A stretch of 64,000 bases of DNA from an uncultured Lachnospiraceae bacterium (GTDB lineage: Bacteria; Bacillota; Clostridia; Lachnospirales; Lachnospiraceae): positions 34,073-98,072 of the forward strand of contig CAJTVN010000018.1 in the NCBI GenBank assembly GCA_910579685.1, written 5' to 3'. Positions 42,925 to 51,716 of this stretch are shown piece after piece (the stretch's first letter is position 1; every line of letters begins with the position of its first letter). A program made the translations under genes and the position numbers. The notes under the pieces were generated by a model. It was given only the letters and a program-made list of their open reading frames with translations. It was not told the DNA's origin and ran no database searches.

Positions 42925-43889
42925 AAACTTTCCTCCCTGTCCCCCTCGCATTTTTCCGCTATTTTTTTCTCCATAAAGGATAGGATTTGATCCCTGTCAT
43001 AAGAAAAATCCTGCTTGTTGATCCAGATTACGTCCCTTTCCCTGCGAAACCAGGTGAGCTGTCTCTTGGCAAAATGCCGGGAATCCCGCTTGATCAGACG
43101 CACGGCCTCCTCAAGGGAAAGCTCCCCGTCAAGATACCCGAGAAGCTCTTTGTAGCCGAGCCCCTGCATGGAGACCATGCCTTTGTGATATCCCATTGCC
43201 CGCAGCTTTTCGACCTCGTCAAGCAGGCCCTCCTCGAGCATTTGATCCACCCTCTGATCGATCCGCTCGTAGAGCTTCTGTCTGTCGTCATTTAACACAA
43301 AATAGCAGGAGAGATAGGCGGACTGCCTTTTTCTCTGCTCCTGATTGTGAAGGGAAATGGGATATTGATTCTGCTCATAGAATTCCAGGGCCCGGATCAC
43401 TCTTTTGCGATTGTTTTCGTGGATTGCCTGGGCGGAATCCGGATCCACCTCTTTCAAAAGCCTGTGGAGATAGGCGGCCCCCCTTTCCGCGGCAAGCCTC
43501 TCCAGCTTTTTACGGATATCCGTATTTTCTTCCTCCGGCTCGAAGACCACGTCGTACAGCAGGGCCTGGATGTAAAATCCGGTGCCTCCCACCATGATCG
43601 GAATATGTCCTCTGTGGAAAATTCCTTCCAGACATTCCTTTGCCAGCCGCTGAAAAACGGTTACATTAAATTCTTCATCGGGATTTAAAATATCAATGAG
43701 ATGATGGGGGATCCCCTCCATCTCCTCCTTTCGGATTTTGGCGGAGCCGATATCCATATGCCGGTACACCTGCATGGAATCCGCAGACAGGATTTCGCCT
43801 CCTATCCGCCGGGCAAGCTTGACTGACAGCTCCGTCTTTCCCACCGCAGTGGGACCGGTCAGTACGATCAGCGGTTTTTTCTCTTCCAT
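42921..43889 (-). CDS. miaA: tRNA dimethylallyltransferase MiaA
   Basis: A 322-residue enzyme that adds a dimethylallyl group to A37 of tRNAs reading UNN codons. The P-loop VLTGPTAVGKTELSVKLA, the catalytic ILSADSMQVYRHMDIGSAK and MVGGTGFYIQALL are clear. MiaB, which methylthiolates the same base, is encoded nearby at 48494. Start 43889 is chosen at MEEKKPLIVL with GAGG upstream. It follows mutL by 16 bases. Confidence 0.96.
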   Translation of the reverse strand: MEEKKPLIVLTGPTAVGKTELSVKLARRIGGEILSADSMQVYRHMDIGSAKIRKEEMEGIPHHLIDILNPDEEFNVTVFQRLAKECLEGIFHRGHIPIMVGGTGFYIQALLYDVVFEPEEENTDIRKKLERLAAERGAAYLHRLLKEVDPDSAQAIHENNRKRVIRALEFYEQNQYPISLHNQEQRKRQSAYLSCYFVLNDDRQKLYERIDQRVDQMLEEGLLDEVEKLRAMGYHKGMVSMQGLGYKELLGYLDGELSLEEAVRLIKRDSRHFAKRQLTWFRRERDVIWINKQDFSYDRDQILSFMEKKIAEKCEGDREESL

Positions 43890-43905
43890 ATTACCTCTGT
43901 CTGCG

Positions 43906-45744
43906 CTATACGATACGCTTGAATTTTTTTTCAATCTCATATTTACTCATGGAAATAATCGTAGGTCTTCCATGGGGACAGTGATAAGGATCCTTAAGGG
44001 TCAGAAGCTCATCGATTAAAGCCTCCATCTCCGCCCTCTGCATTCTGGAGTTTCCCTTTACCGCTGATTTGCAGGCCATGGAAGCCAGCTTCTCCAGCAT
44101 GACCTGGGGCGTGCCCTTCATGGAATTTTCCGAAAGCTCGTCCAGAATTTCCACAAACAGCTCTTTCTCCCCGCAGCCGTATAAGTCCGTTGGCATGCTC
44201 CGAAGGGCGAAAGCCCCTCCCCCGAATTCCTCGATCTCAAAGCCAAGCTCTGCAAAATAAGGGAAAAACTCTTTGAGAAGTTCCTCCTCCTTTCCGGTCA
44301 GATTCAGAATGACCGGGGGATTGAGCATCTGGGAGGCGATGGATTTTTCGGAAAGATTCCGGACAAGGCGCTCGTATTTGACTTTTTCGTGCGCCGCATG
44401 CTGATCCACGATCAGAAGTCGGTCCTTAAAGGCGATCAGCCAGTAGGTGTCGAAAAGCTGTCCAAGGACATCATACTCGTCCCTTGCATCCGCTGTGAGA
44501 ATTTTTTCCTCAAAGAGATTGAGCTGAACCGGCTTTTCCACCAGAATATGGTCTTTTGCCTTGATAATGTTTCCCTTTTCCGGTGTCCCGATGATGCGGG
44601 CCGGAGAAAACGTCTGCACAGGCAGTGCGTTGACATGGTAGCCGGCCTCCTCTTTCACCAGATTTTGGATTCTTCTGGTCTCAAAGGGCTCCGGAGCCTT
44701 TCGCTCCTCTTTCTTTTCTTTTTCCGGCGGGGTAAGCTTTATAGAGGGAATCAGCTCCTGCTCGCGGAGTCTTGTGCAGACCGCCTGGGATAAAAAGGAA
44801 TACAGCTCAGCTCCCCGGTGGATTCGAATCTGCATTTTGGAGGGGTGCACATTGACGTCAATCTCCTTCGGATCAATCTCAAAATGAAGCACTGCAAAGG
44901 GAAATTTATGCTGCATCAGATAATTGCGATATCCCTCTTCCAGGGCTTTGCCTATGGTATCGTTTTTTATGAACCGTCTGTTTACAAAGTAGACCTCAAA
45001 GTTCCGGTTGGAACGATTGCTCTCCGGTTTCCCGATATAACCCGAGACCTGAAAGCCGCTGCCCTGCGCATGGAAGGGAAGCGCCGCCTCCGCCATCTGT
45101 CTGCCGTAAATACGGTAGATGACCTCCTTTAAGTCCCCGTTTCCGGAGGTGTGGAATTTGAGCTGTCCGCCGTTGACAAATTTAATGGAAATATCCGGCC
45201 TGGAGAGGGCGATATGTTCCATCAGCTCTGCAACATAGCCGCCCTCTGTCTGAGGCTGCTTCAAAAATTTTCTTCTTGCCGGGATATTGAAGAACAGGTT
45301 GTGGATCAAAAACGTGGTTCCCTCGGGAGAGCCGATTTCTTCCAGATCCTCCTCCGCTCCGCCGGAAATTGCGTATTTCACGCCGGTGAGCTCATCCCGG
45401 GTTCTTGTGATCACTTCCACCTGGGATACCGCTGCAATACTGGAGAGAGCTTCTCCCCGGAAACCCAGGCTTTCCACAAAGTCCAGATCCTCAATGGATT
45501 TTATTTTGCTGGTGGCGTGACGCAGAAAAGCCTTGCGCACCTGTTCCTTTTCAATGCCGCAGCCATTGTCCGTTACCCGGATCAGGGAGCATCCCCCCTC
45601 CTTGAGCTCCACGGTCACCGCCGTTGCACCGGCGTCAATGGCGTTTTCCATCAGCTCCTTCACCACGCTTGCCGGCCGCTCCACTACTTCGCCCGCCGCT
45701 ATTTTGTCAATGGTGCTTTGATTCAAAAGATTAATTTCCGGCAT
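43906..45744 (-). CDS. mutL: DNA mismatch repair protein MutL (endonuclease type)
   Basis: A 612-residue MutL with the N-terminal GHKL ATPase (LMENAIDAGAT, DNGCGIEKEQV, GFRGEALSSIAAV) and a C-terminal domain. The endonuclease motif DQHAAHEKVKYE is present, as are the ACKSAVKG and CPHGRP metal-site segments, so it should nick the nascent strand. This suits an organism without MutH. Start 45744 follows GGGAGGTTTCT. It lies downstream of mutS. Confidence 0.96.
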   Translation of the reverse strand: MPEINLLNQSTIDKIAAGEVVERPASVVKELMENAIDAGATAVTVELKEGGCSLIRVTDNGCGIEKEQVRKAFLRHATSKIKSIEDLDFVESLGFRGEALSSIAAVSQVEVITRTRDELTGVKYAISGGAEEDLEEIGSPEGTTFLIHNLFFNIPARRKFLKQPQTEGGYVAELMEHIALSRPDISIKFVNGGQLKFHTSGNGDLKEVIYRIYGRQMAEAALPFHAQGSGFQVSGYIGKPESNRSNRNFEVYFVNRRFIKNDTIGKALEEGYRNYLMQHKFPFAVLHFEIDPKEIDVNVHPSKMQIRIHRGAELYSFLSQAVCTRLREQELIPSIKLTPPEKEKKEERKAPEPFETRRIQNLVKEEAGYHVNALPVQTFSPARIIGTPEKGNIIKAKDHILVEKPVQLNLFEEKILTADARDEYDVLGQLFDTYWLIAFKDRLLIVDQHAAHEKVKYERLVRNLSEKSIASQMLNPPVILNLTGKEEELLKEFFPYFAELGFEIEEFGGGAFALRSMPTDLYGCGEKELFVEILDELSENSMKGTPQVMLEKLASMACKSAVKGNSRMQRAEMEALIDELLTLKDPYHCPHGRPTIISMSKYEIEKKFKRIV

Positions 45745-45767
45745 AGAAACCTCCCGTTTTTTTGAAT

Positions 45768-45855
45768 TTGGGCCTCTGCCCCAACCTGACTTCACCTGGT
45801 GTGAACTTGGGCCTCTGCCCCAATTTGCCCGCTGAAAATATTCCTGTTTTCAGCG
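45768..45855. repeat. Direct repeats and hairpins between mutS and mutL
   Basis: The 17-mer TTGGGCCTCTGCCCCAA occurs twice, at 45768-45784 and 45807-45823, each able to form a short hairpin. A perfect 9-bp hairpin, CGCTGAAAA (45830-45838) / TTTTCAGCG (45847-45855), lies just after the mutS stop. No T-run follows on the minus strand, so this looks like an intercistronic structure rather than a terminator. Confidence 0.6.
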
Positions 45856-48501
45856 TTACCAGCGGTTTTTCAGTTTATTCTGAAGCCGGTACAAAGTATT
45901 TAACGCATCAAGAGGCGTGAGATTGGAGATATCAATCTCCGTCAGATCCCTGATCACGTCCTCATCCCTGACCGTATCAAACAGGGACATCTGGCTCAAA
46001 TCCACCTCATCGTATTTAACCGGCTTTTTTGCGGAGGATTTGTGATCCACGGCGATACTCTGCACCTTTTCCGTGATATCGTTGTCGCTCAGCTGCCCGG
46101 CGATCTCCTTGGCCCTGTCGATGACCATATCCGGAACTCCGGCAAGCTTTGCCACTTGGATACCGTAACTTCTGTCTGCGCCGCCCTTTACGATTTTTCG
46201 AAGGAAGATGATATCATCCCCCTTTTCCTTTACGGCAATGCAGTAGTTGTTCACGTTGCTCATCTTTCCCTCGAGCTCCGTGAGCTCGTGATAGTGGGTG
46301 GCAAACAGGGTTTTGGCGCCCAGAAGCTTTTTGTTGCTGATGTGTTCGATCACCGCCCAGGCAATGCTCAGGCCGTCAAAGGTGGAGGTTCCCCGCCCGA
46401 TCTCGTCCAGGATCAGAAGACTGTCTGCGGTCGCATTGCGCAGGATATTTGCGACCTCGTTCATCTCCACCATAAAGGTGCTCTGTCCGCTTGCCAGATC
46501 ATCCGAGGCCCCCACCCGGGTAAAAATCCGGTCCACGATTCCGATGTCCGCACGGTCCGCCGGAACAAAACAGCCGATCTGGGCCATCAGCACGATCAGG
46601 GCGCTCTGGCGCATATAGGTGGACTTTCCGGCCATATTAGGGCCGGTAATCACGGAAACGCAGTATTTTCGGTTGTCCAGATAGGTGTCGTTGGCAATAA
46701 AAAGATCGCTGTCGATCATCCGCTCCACCACCGGATGACGTCCGGCCCTGATATTGATAACGCCCTTCTCATTTATGGAGGGACGCACATAGCGGTTTCT
46801 CTCCGCAACAAGGGAAAAGGAGGCGAAAACATCCAGCATGGCCACGGCTTTTGCCGTCTTTTGAATCCGCTCGATCTGGCCTGCGACCGCATCCCGTATT
46901 TTGCAGAACATGTCGTATTCCAGCGTATACAGCTTGTCCTCCGCATTTAAGATGGAATCCTCAAGCTCCTTCAGCCTTGGATTGGTGTAGCGCTCCGCGT
47001 TTGCCAGCGTCTGCTTGCGGATATAATCCTCCGGAACCAGAGACTGGTAGGAGTTTGTGACCTCAAAATAATACCCGAAAACCTTATTGTATTTGATTTT
47101 CAGGTTTTTAATCCCGGTTCTTGCCCGGTCATCCTCCTCCAGCTGTGCCAGCCAGTTTTTTCCCTGGGTCTTGGCGCTGCGCAGATTATCGATGGTCTTG
47201 TCAAAGCCTGTCCGTATGATACCGCCTTCCCTGACGGAGACAGGCGATTCCTCGTCAATGGAGCGCTCGATCAGACTGCACAGATCGGAGAGATCATCCA
47301 TTGACTGATCGATTTTGCGCAAAAGTCCTTCGTCAAATTCGGAAAGCAGCGTCTTTAGATGCGGCAGCATTTTGAGGGAATTGCAGAAAGCCAGCAAGTC
47401 CCTGGGATTTGCCGTCTTGTAGCTGATTTTTCCAAGAAGGCGCTCCAGATCATAAATCGGGTTCATGTACTCCCGCATCTCGTCCCTTGCCATGGGCTGG
47501 AGACACAGAACTTCCACCGTATTTAACCGTTCCTCGATCTGTGCTTTATCGACCAGTGGCTGCTCGATATACTGGCGCATGGTTCTGGCGCCCATAGCCG
47601 TTTTGGTCTTGTCGAGAACCCACAGAAGAGACCCTCTCTTCTGCTTTTCCCTGAGGGTCTCCGTAAGCTCCAGGTTTCTCCTTGTGGAGCTGTCAAGCAG
47701 CATATACCGGCTGGTAAGATAGGGATACAAATGGGTAAAATGGGCGAGAGTGGTCTTTTGGGTGTCGTAGAGATACTGAAGAAGAGCCCCTGCGGCTATC
47801 AGCCCGGCAGGAAAATCCTCAATCCCCATGCCCTGAAGCGTATTGACATGAAAATGCTTCAGAAGGCACTTGCGGCATCTGTCCTCATCATAAAAATGAG
47901 GCTCCAGAGAATAGACCGTGACATGGAGCCTTCCCTTTAAATCCTCCAGGTCTATGCCGCTGACCAGAAACGCATCGTTGCAGATAATCTCGCTTGGCAG
48001 ATACTTATGGATTTCGTCCAGAAGCTTTTTGGAATCCTCCGCCTCTGTCAGATAGTAGTCTCCCGTGGTTACATCCGCAATGGAAATACCGGATTTCCCC
48101 TGAAAGCATGCGATGCTCATAATATAATTATTCTTGTCCGCATCCATGGCCTGGACATCCAGATTGGTTCCCGGCGTCACGATCCGCACGACCTCCCGCT
48201 TCACGATTCCCTTGGCCTGCTTGGGATCCTCCATCTGCTCGCAGATCGCCACTTTGTAGCCCTTTTGAACCAGCTTGTTCAGATATCCCTCCAGTGCATG
48301 GTAGGGTACGCCGCACATGGGTGCGCGCTCCTCAAGGCCGCAGTTTTTGCCCGTAAGAGTGATCTCAAGCTCCCTGGACGCCGTAATTGCGTCCTCAAAA
48401 AACATTTCATAAAAGTCTCCGAGACGGTAGAGAAGGAGACAGTCCGGATATTCCTTTTTGGTCTCCAGATACTGTTGCATCATAGGTGTCATTTCAGCCA
48501 T
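45856..48501 (-). CDS. mutS: DNA mismatch repair protein MutS
   Basis: An 881-residue mismatch-recognition ATPase. The N-terminal mismatch-binding motif lies in YRLGDFYEMFFEDA (Phe-x-Glu), followed by connector, lever/clamp and the ATPase domain with ITGPNMAGKSTYMRQ, DEIGRGTSTFDGLSIAW and TLFATHYHELTEL. Start 48501 (MAEMTPMMQQYL) is preferred; an ATG 9 bases downstream is possible. It overlaps miaB by 8 bases. Confidence 0.96.
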   Translation of the reverse strand: MAEMTPMMQQYLETKKEYPDCLLLYRLGDFYEMFFEDAITASRELEITLTGKNCGLEERAPMCGVPYHALEGYLNKLVQKGYKVAICEQMEDPKQAKGIVKREVVRIVTPGTNLDVQAMDADKNNYIMSIACFQGKSGISIADVTTGDYYLTEAEDSKKLLDEIHKYLPSEIICNDAFLVSGIDLEDLKGRLHVTVYSLEPHFYDEDRCRKCLLKHFHVNTLQGMGIEDFPAGLIAAGALLQYLYDTQKTTLAHFTHLYPYLTSRYMLLDSSTRRNLELTETLREKQKRGSLLWVLDKTKTAMGARTMRQYIEQPLVDKAQIEERLNTVEVLCLQPMARDEMREYMNPIYDLERLLGKISYKTANPRDLLAFCNSLKMLPHLKTLLSEFDEGLLRKIDQSMDDLSDLCSLIERSIDEESPVSVREGGIIRTGFDKTIDNLRSAKTQGKNWLAQLEEDDRARTGIKNLKIKYNKVFGYYFEVTNSYQSLVPEDYIRKQTLANAERYTNPRLKELEDSILNAEDKLYTLEYDMFCKIRDAVAGQIERIQKTAKAVAMLDVFASFSLVAERNRYVRPSINEKGVINIRAGRHPVVERMIDSDLFIANDTYLDNRKYCVSVITGPNMAGKSTYMRQSALIVLMAQIGCFVPADRADIGIVDRIFTRVGASDDLASGQSTFMVEMNEVANILRNATADSLLILDEIGRGTSTFDGLSIAWAVIEHISNKKLLGAKTLFATHYHELTELEGKMSNVNNYCIAVKEKGDDIIFLRKIVKGGADRSYGIQVAKLAGVPDMVIDRAKEIAGQLSDNDITEKVQSIAVDHKSSAKKPVKYDEVDLSQMSLFDTVRDEDVIRDLTEIDISNLTPLDALNTLYRLQNKLKNRW

Positions 48502-49969
48502 TTGGTATCCCGGTCTCCTTTCCGTCCTGTTCCTTTGGGAGCGCTTCCCCCGTATAATAGAAGCCGTGGCACGCTGCAAGGCGCACCGGAACGATTTTTC
48601 CAATCAGCTCCTCTTTTCCCTCAAAATGCACGATCATGTTGTTTGAGAGGCGGCCGGTGAGCAGGTCAGGATCCTGTTCGTTTACACCCTCAACCAGTGC
48701 CTCAAGAATCTGGCCATTAAGAAGGGACGCCCGTTCTTTTGCCGTCTCCTGAACCACCTTAAGGAGCCGGTCGAATCCCTCTCTCACGATTCCCTCGGGT
48801 ACCTGCTCCATGGAGGCCGCAGGCGTTCCCGTCCGTCTGGAATAAATAAAGGTAAAAGCATTGTCAAAAGAAACCCTGCGCACCACATCAATGGTATCGT
48901 CCACATCCTGTGGCGTCTCCCCCGGAAATCCCACAATGATATCCGTGGTGATGGCGATATCGGGAATTTCCCTGCGAATTTTTTCCGCCAGGGAAAGATA
49001 CTGCTCCCTGGTATATTTGCGGTTCATCCGCTCGAGAATCCGGGTGGAGCCGGACTGAAGGGGCAGATGGAGATGACGGCAGATTTTTTTTGAGTCCTTC
49101 ATAACCTGTATCAGCTCATCCGACAGATCCTTGGGATGGGAGGTCATAAAGCGGATCCGCTGAATCCCTTTAATCTTTTCAACTTCCCGAAGGAGCTGTG
49201 CAAAGGTCATGGGCTCGTCCAGATTTCTTCCATATGAATTTACGTTCTGTCCAAGCAGCATGATCTCCACCACGCCGTCTGCCGCAAGGGCTTCGATTTC
49301 CCGGATAATGTCCCTGGGACTGCGGCTTCTCTCCCGCCCCCTCACGTAAGGAACAATACAGTAGCTGCAGAAATTATTACAGCCGAACATGATATTGATA
49401 CCGGACTTAAAGGGGTATTTTCGTTCCACCGGAAGGTCCTCCACGATCTGGTCCGTATCTTCCCAGATATCGATTACCGTTTCGTCCGATTCAAACATGA
49501 GGGTAAGAAGTTCGGCAAACTTATAGATATTATGGGTTCCGAAAATAAGATCCACAAACCGGTAGCTGCTTTTAATCTTTTCCACTGCGGAGGGCTCCTG
49601 CATCATACAGCCGCACAGGGCGATCTTTTTATGAGGATTTTTCTTTTTCAGGCTGTTCAAATGTCCGAGCCTTCCATAGACTCTCTGGTTTGCGTTGTCC
49701 CGTACCGTGCAGGTATTGAAAATGACAAAATCCGCTCCCTCATCCTCTGTCAGCTCATAGCCGGCACCCTCCAGGATTCCGGCCAGCTTCTCCGAATCCC
49801 TTGCGTTCATCTGACAGCCGAAGGTGGTAACGCAGCAGGTGGGCTTCCTGCCAAGCTCCGCCGCAAGGCTCTCCACATATTTTCCGGCCTTTTCCATAAA
49901 ATACAGCTGCCGCCCCATCTCTTCCTGTACGCCCATTTTTTCAGTGATCTGATTTTTTATGCGATTCAT
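48494..49969 (-). CDS. miaB: tRNA-2-methylthio-N6-dimethylallyladenosine synthase MiaB
   Basis: A 491-residue radical SAM methylthiotransferase acting on i6A37 made by MiaA. The N-terminal UPF0004 domain carries three cluster Cys (TFGCQMNARDSEK, NTCTVRDNA, LCGCMMQEP). The radical SAM motif CNNFCSYC follows, and a C-terminal TRAM domain (LNGQILEALVEGV) binds tRNA. Start 49969 follows GAGGAGAGCA. An N-terminal extension of about 60 residues before the UPF0004 domain is common in Clostridia. The gene overlaps the upstream hypothetical gene. Confidence 0.95.
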   Translation of the reverse strand: MNRIKNQITEKMGVQEEMGRQLYFMEKAGKYVESLAAELGRKPTCCVTTFGCQMNARDSEKLAGILEGAGYELTEDEGADFVIFNTCTVRDNANQRVYGRLGHLNSLKKKNPHKKIALCGCMMQEPSAVEKIKSSYRFVDLIFGTHNIYKFAELLTLMFESDETVIDIWEDTDQIVEDLPVERKYPFKSGINIMFGCNNFCSYCIVPYVRGRERSRSPRDIIREIEALAADGVVEIMLLGQNVNSYGRNLDEPMTFAQLLREVEKIKGIQRIRFMTSHPKDLSDELIQVMKDSKKICRHLHLPLQSGSTRILERMNRKYTREQYLSLAEKIRREIPDIAITTDIIVGFPGETPQDVDDTIDVVRRVSFDNAFTFIYSRRTGTPAASMEQVPEGIVREGFDRLLKVVQETAKERASLLNGQILEALVEGVNEQDPDLLTGRLSNNMIVHFEGKEELIGKIVPVRLAACHGFYYTGEALPKEQDGKETGIPNG

Positions 49970-50756
49970 TGCTCTCCTCTTTGTTTTGTATTTTTCGAAT
50001 ATACAGGTAGAGACGCCCTTTTTTCCCGCAGCGTTCAATTACCTGCAGATAATTTAAAATATGAAGAACTCTCCCGCTCTCCTTTTTCGGTATACTTACC
50101 GCTTTGGCAAATTCAGCGGATGTAAAAGGTTCCGGTAAATCCGCAGGGATCAACCTTCCATAGTCTTCAATCCGGTCAAAACGGACCTCTCTTGTGAGGG
50201 ATACCGGGATCCGGTCATATCTGCCGGCGCCTTTTTTCCGGTCGCGGCTCCAGCCGTTGAGCAGCCTGTATTCCTCCATGTCGAGAAACGGAAAGCAAAG
50301 CCGCAGATTCGGATCCTTCAGGTACGGCTTTATCTTATACAGCTCATAAAAAGCTTTATAGACGTTTCCTTTTACCGGGCTCTTTCGAGGAGACGAGCAA
50401 ACACCTGTCTGCTCGTCAATCCAGGATATCCACTTTGTGCCGGGAATGGGGTAAACGATGGTCACCGGATATTCCGGAAGAAACCGGTCCAGCTTTTCCC
50501 GAAGCCGGTTAAACCCGGCAGTCTGAATTTCAATCACCTCGCTGCCGGTAAAAATATCCGCAACGTAACCCTTTAAGCGGACTTCCTGCATTTCCCGTTC
50601 CGGCGTATAGTAATCCTTCAAAACGGCATGAACGGTCTTTTCTTTCAGCGTTCCGATTCCTTTGTGCTGCCGGACGGAACACAGGGCGTCCTTTCGGATT
50701 TGTTCAAAACGTTCCTGATCGATAAACTCCTGCATATCGGCACCCGCGAGGCTCAT
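49941..50756 (-). CDS. Uncharacterised protein: PD-(D/E)XK nuclease-like region plus winged helix
   Basis: A 271-residue protein with no assigned function that I know of. Residues about 35-105 look like a PD-(D/E)XK nuclease core: a helix with Glu39 and His43 (LKEKTVHAVLKDYY), Asp67 in YVADIF, then Glu76-Ile-Gln78 in VIEIQTAGF. This D...ExQ pattern is also seen in CoiA-like nucleases. Residues about 208-255 (PFTSAEFAKAVSIPKKESGRV, HILNYLQVIERCGKKGRLYLY) look like a winged helix. Start 50756 overlaps the gtrA stop (ATGA), and the end overlaps miaB by 29 bases. The nuclease assignment is inferred from spacing of residues, not proven. Confidence 0.75.
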   Translation of the reverse strand: MSLAGADMQEFIDQERFEQIRKDALCSVRQHKGIGTLKEKTVHAVLKDYYTPEREMQEVRLKGYVADIFTGSEVIEIQTAGFNRLREKLDRFLPEYPVTIVYPIPGTKWISWIDEQTGVCSSPRKSPVKGNVYKAFYELYKIKPYLKDPNLRLCFPFLDMEEYRLLNGWSRDRKKGAGRYDRIPVSLTREVRFDRIEDYGRLIPADLPEPFTSAEFAKAVSIPKKESGRVLHILNYLQVIERCGKKGRLYLYIRKIQNKEESNESHKKSDH

Positions 50757-51178
50757 TTCCGCTCCAGAAAGAGCTTTCTGGAAATAAAATTATATACCAT
50801 GACGATTCCGGTCGCTATGACAGAACTTAAAGACACGATCAGCTCCCTTGATATTTTTTCCTTCAATAAAGCGCTGCCCGCATATATTCCGTCTATGCAT
50901 ACATACATGACGATTTCGTTGATTAAAAGACCGAAGGCGGATAAGATGAGAAATACGGTAAACTCTTTTTTCTTGTCCATCTCCTTTTTCTGAGTGAACA
51001 CAAATTTAATGCTCAGAATATAGTTTACCACTGCCGAAACCACAAAGCCCAGAAATTTGGATATCAGATAATGTACTCCCAGGAAATTGGTGAATCCCGT
51101 TGTGATCCCGAAATCAATCAGAAAACACACAAAACCCACTACGCCGAATTTTAAGATCTGTTCCATTAAGTTTTTCAT
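50753..51178 (-). CDS. GtrA family membrane protein
   Basis: A 141-residue protein with four transmembrane segments. FGVVGFVCFLIDFGITTGF and the central SKFLGFVVSAVVNYILSIKFVF match the GtrA family, thought to flip polyprenyl-linked sugars for wall or glycan decoration. Start 51178 (MKNLMEQ) follows an AAGG; upstream sequence is a structured leader. No glycosyltransferase is adjacent, so its glycan partner is unknown. It is translationally coupled to the nuclease-like gene. Confidence 0.88.
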   Translation of the reverse strand: MKNLMEQILKFGVVGFVCFLIDFGITTGFTNFLGVHYLISKFLGFVVSAVVNYILSIKFVFTQKKEMDKKKEFTVFLILSAFGLLINEIVMYVCIDGIYAGSALLKEKISRELIVSLSSVIATGIVMVYNFISRKLFLERK

Positions 51179-51185
51179 ATAAATA

Positions 51186-51302
51186 ACCTTGTCCTTTCCG
51201 TTAAGTTCCTGCGAAGGCCCGCCCAATCGAGCGGCGGAGACTTTCCTCTGCCCGCCGTGCGGGGCGCACGCTGTATAAGCAGCAAATCCATCTGTGCGCC
51301 CC
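51186..51302 (-). ncRNA. GC-rich structured leader of the gtrA transcript
   Basis: The minus strand upstream of gtrA can form a 9-bp stem GGGGCGCAC/GTGCGCCCC (51261-51269 with 51294-51302) and a second GC-rich stem around 51230-51257 (CGGCGGGCAGAGG with TCTCCGCCG). It includes AGAGGAAAGTC and GGAACTTAACGGA, short strings also found in RNase P RNA, but it is far too short to be one. Function unknown. Confidence 0.45.
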
Positions 51303-51314
51303 TGTACCTAAAAA

Positions 51315-51349
51315 GGAATGCCATGCACAATATTATAACATGACATTCC
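51315..51349 (-). promoter_or_regulatory. Dyad operator over the -10 box of the gtrA promoter
   Basis: GGAATGCCATG (51315-51325) and CATGACATTCC (51339-51349) are inverted 11-base arms with one mismatch. The minus-strand TATAAT (complement of 51332-51337) lies between them. A bound dimer would cover the -10. No good -35 is seen, which suits an activator- or repressor-controlled promoter. Confidence 0.6.
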
Positions 51350-51372
51350 GATTTTTACATATTAAATTTTAT

Positions 51373-51654
51373 TTAGTTGCAGCTGTTATTTTCCTGGGCT
51401 TCGCATCCGCAGGGGGAAGAACCCTGATAGGAGATAAAGGGTCTTGGTTCCAATCTCGGTTCCGGACAGCCATCCTGCCTGCAGCCGCATCCATTATTAT
51501 CATTTCTGCGGCAGCTGTTTTCCTCGCGCTCCCTTCTGTTATCACAGCCTCCTCTGTTACCGCCGTTACCACAGCAATTCCATGCATTACATCTGTTATT
51601 GAATCCTTCCCCGCCACAGCAGAAAAGCAGAGCCAATAAAACCAAACAATTCAT
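51373..51654 (-). CDS. Small cysteine-rich protein with a hydrophobic N-terminus
   Basis: A 93-residue protein with 14 cysteines, many in CC, CxC or C-x-x-C spacing, and rich in Asn, Gly and Arg. It begins with a short hydrophobic stretch (MNCLVLLALLFCC) that could be a membrane or signal segment. AAGGAGTG precedes the start by 9 bases, so translation is likely. It resembles the loosely conserved Cys/Asn/Gly-rich peptides of spore formers in composition only. No modification enzyme or transporter is adjacent. Function unknown. Confidence 0.65.
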   Translation of the reverse strand: MNCLVLLALLFCCGGEGFNNRCNAWNCCGNGGNRGGCDNRREREENSCRRNDNNGCGCRQDGCPEPRLEPRPFISYQGSSPCGCEAQENNSCN

Positions 51655-51716
51655 ATCGCAATCACTCCTTATTTTTATACTTTATCATATGCAGGAATGA
51701 CCGCAGACGTTATAGC

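Noticed and set aside
46042..46950. A 302-codon plus-strand frame opposite mutS
   Set aside because: Antisense to the conserved MutS ATPase domain; composition reflects the mutS codons.
51186..51302. RNase P RNA (type B) gene
   Set aside because: Only two short words match; the region is about a quarter of the needed length and the distal P4 strand and most helices are absent.
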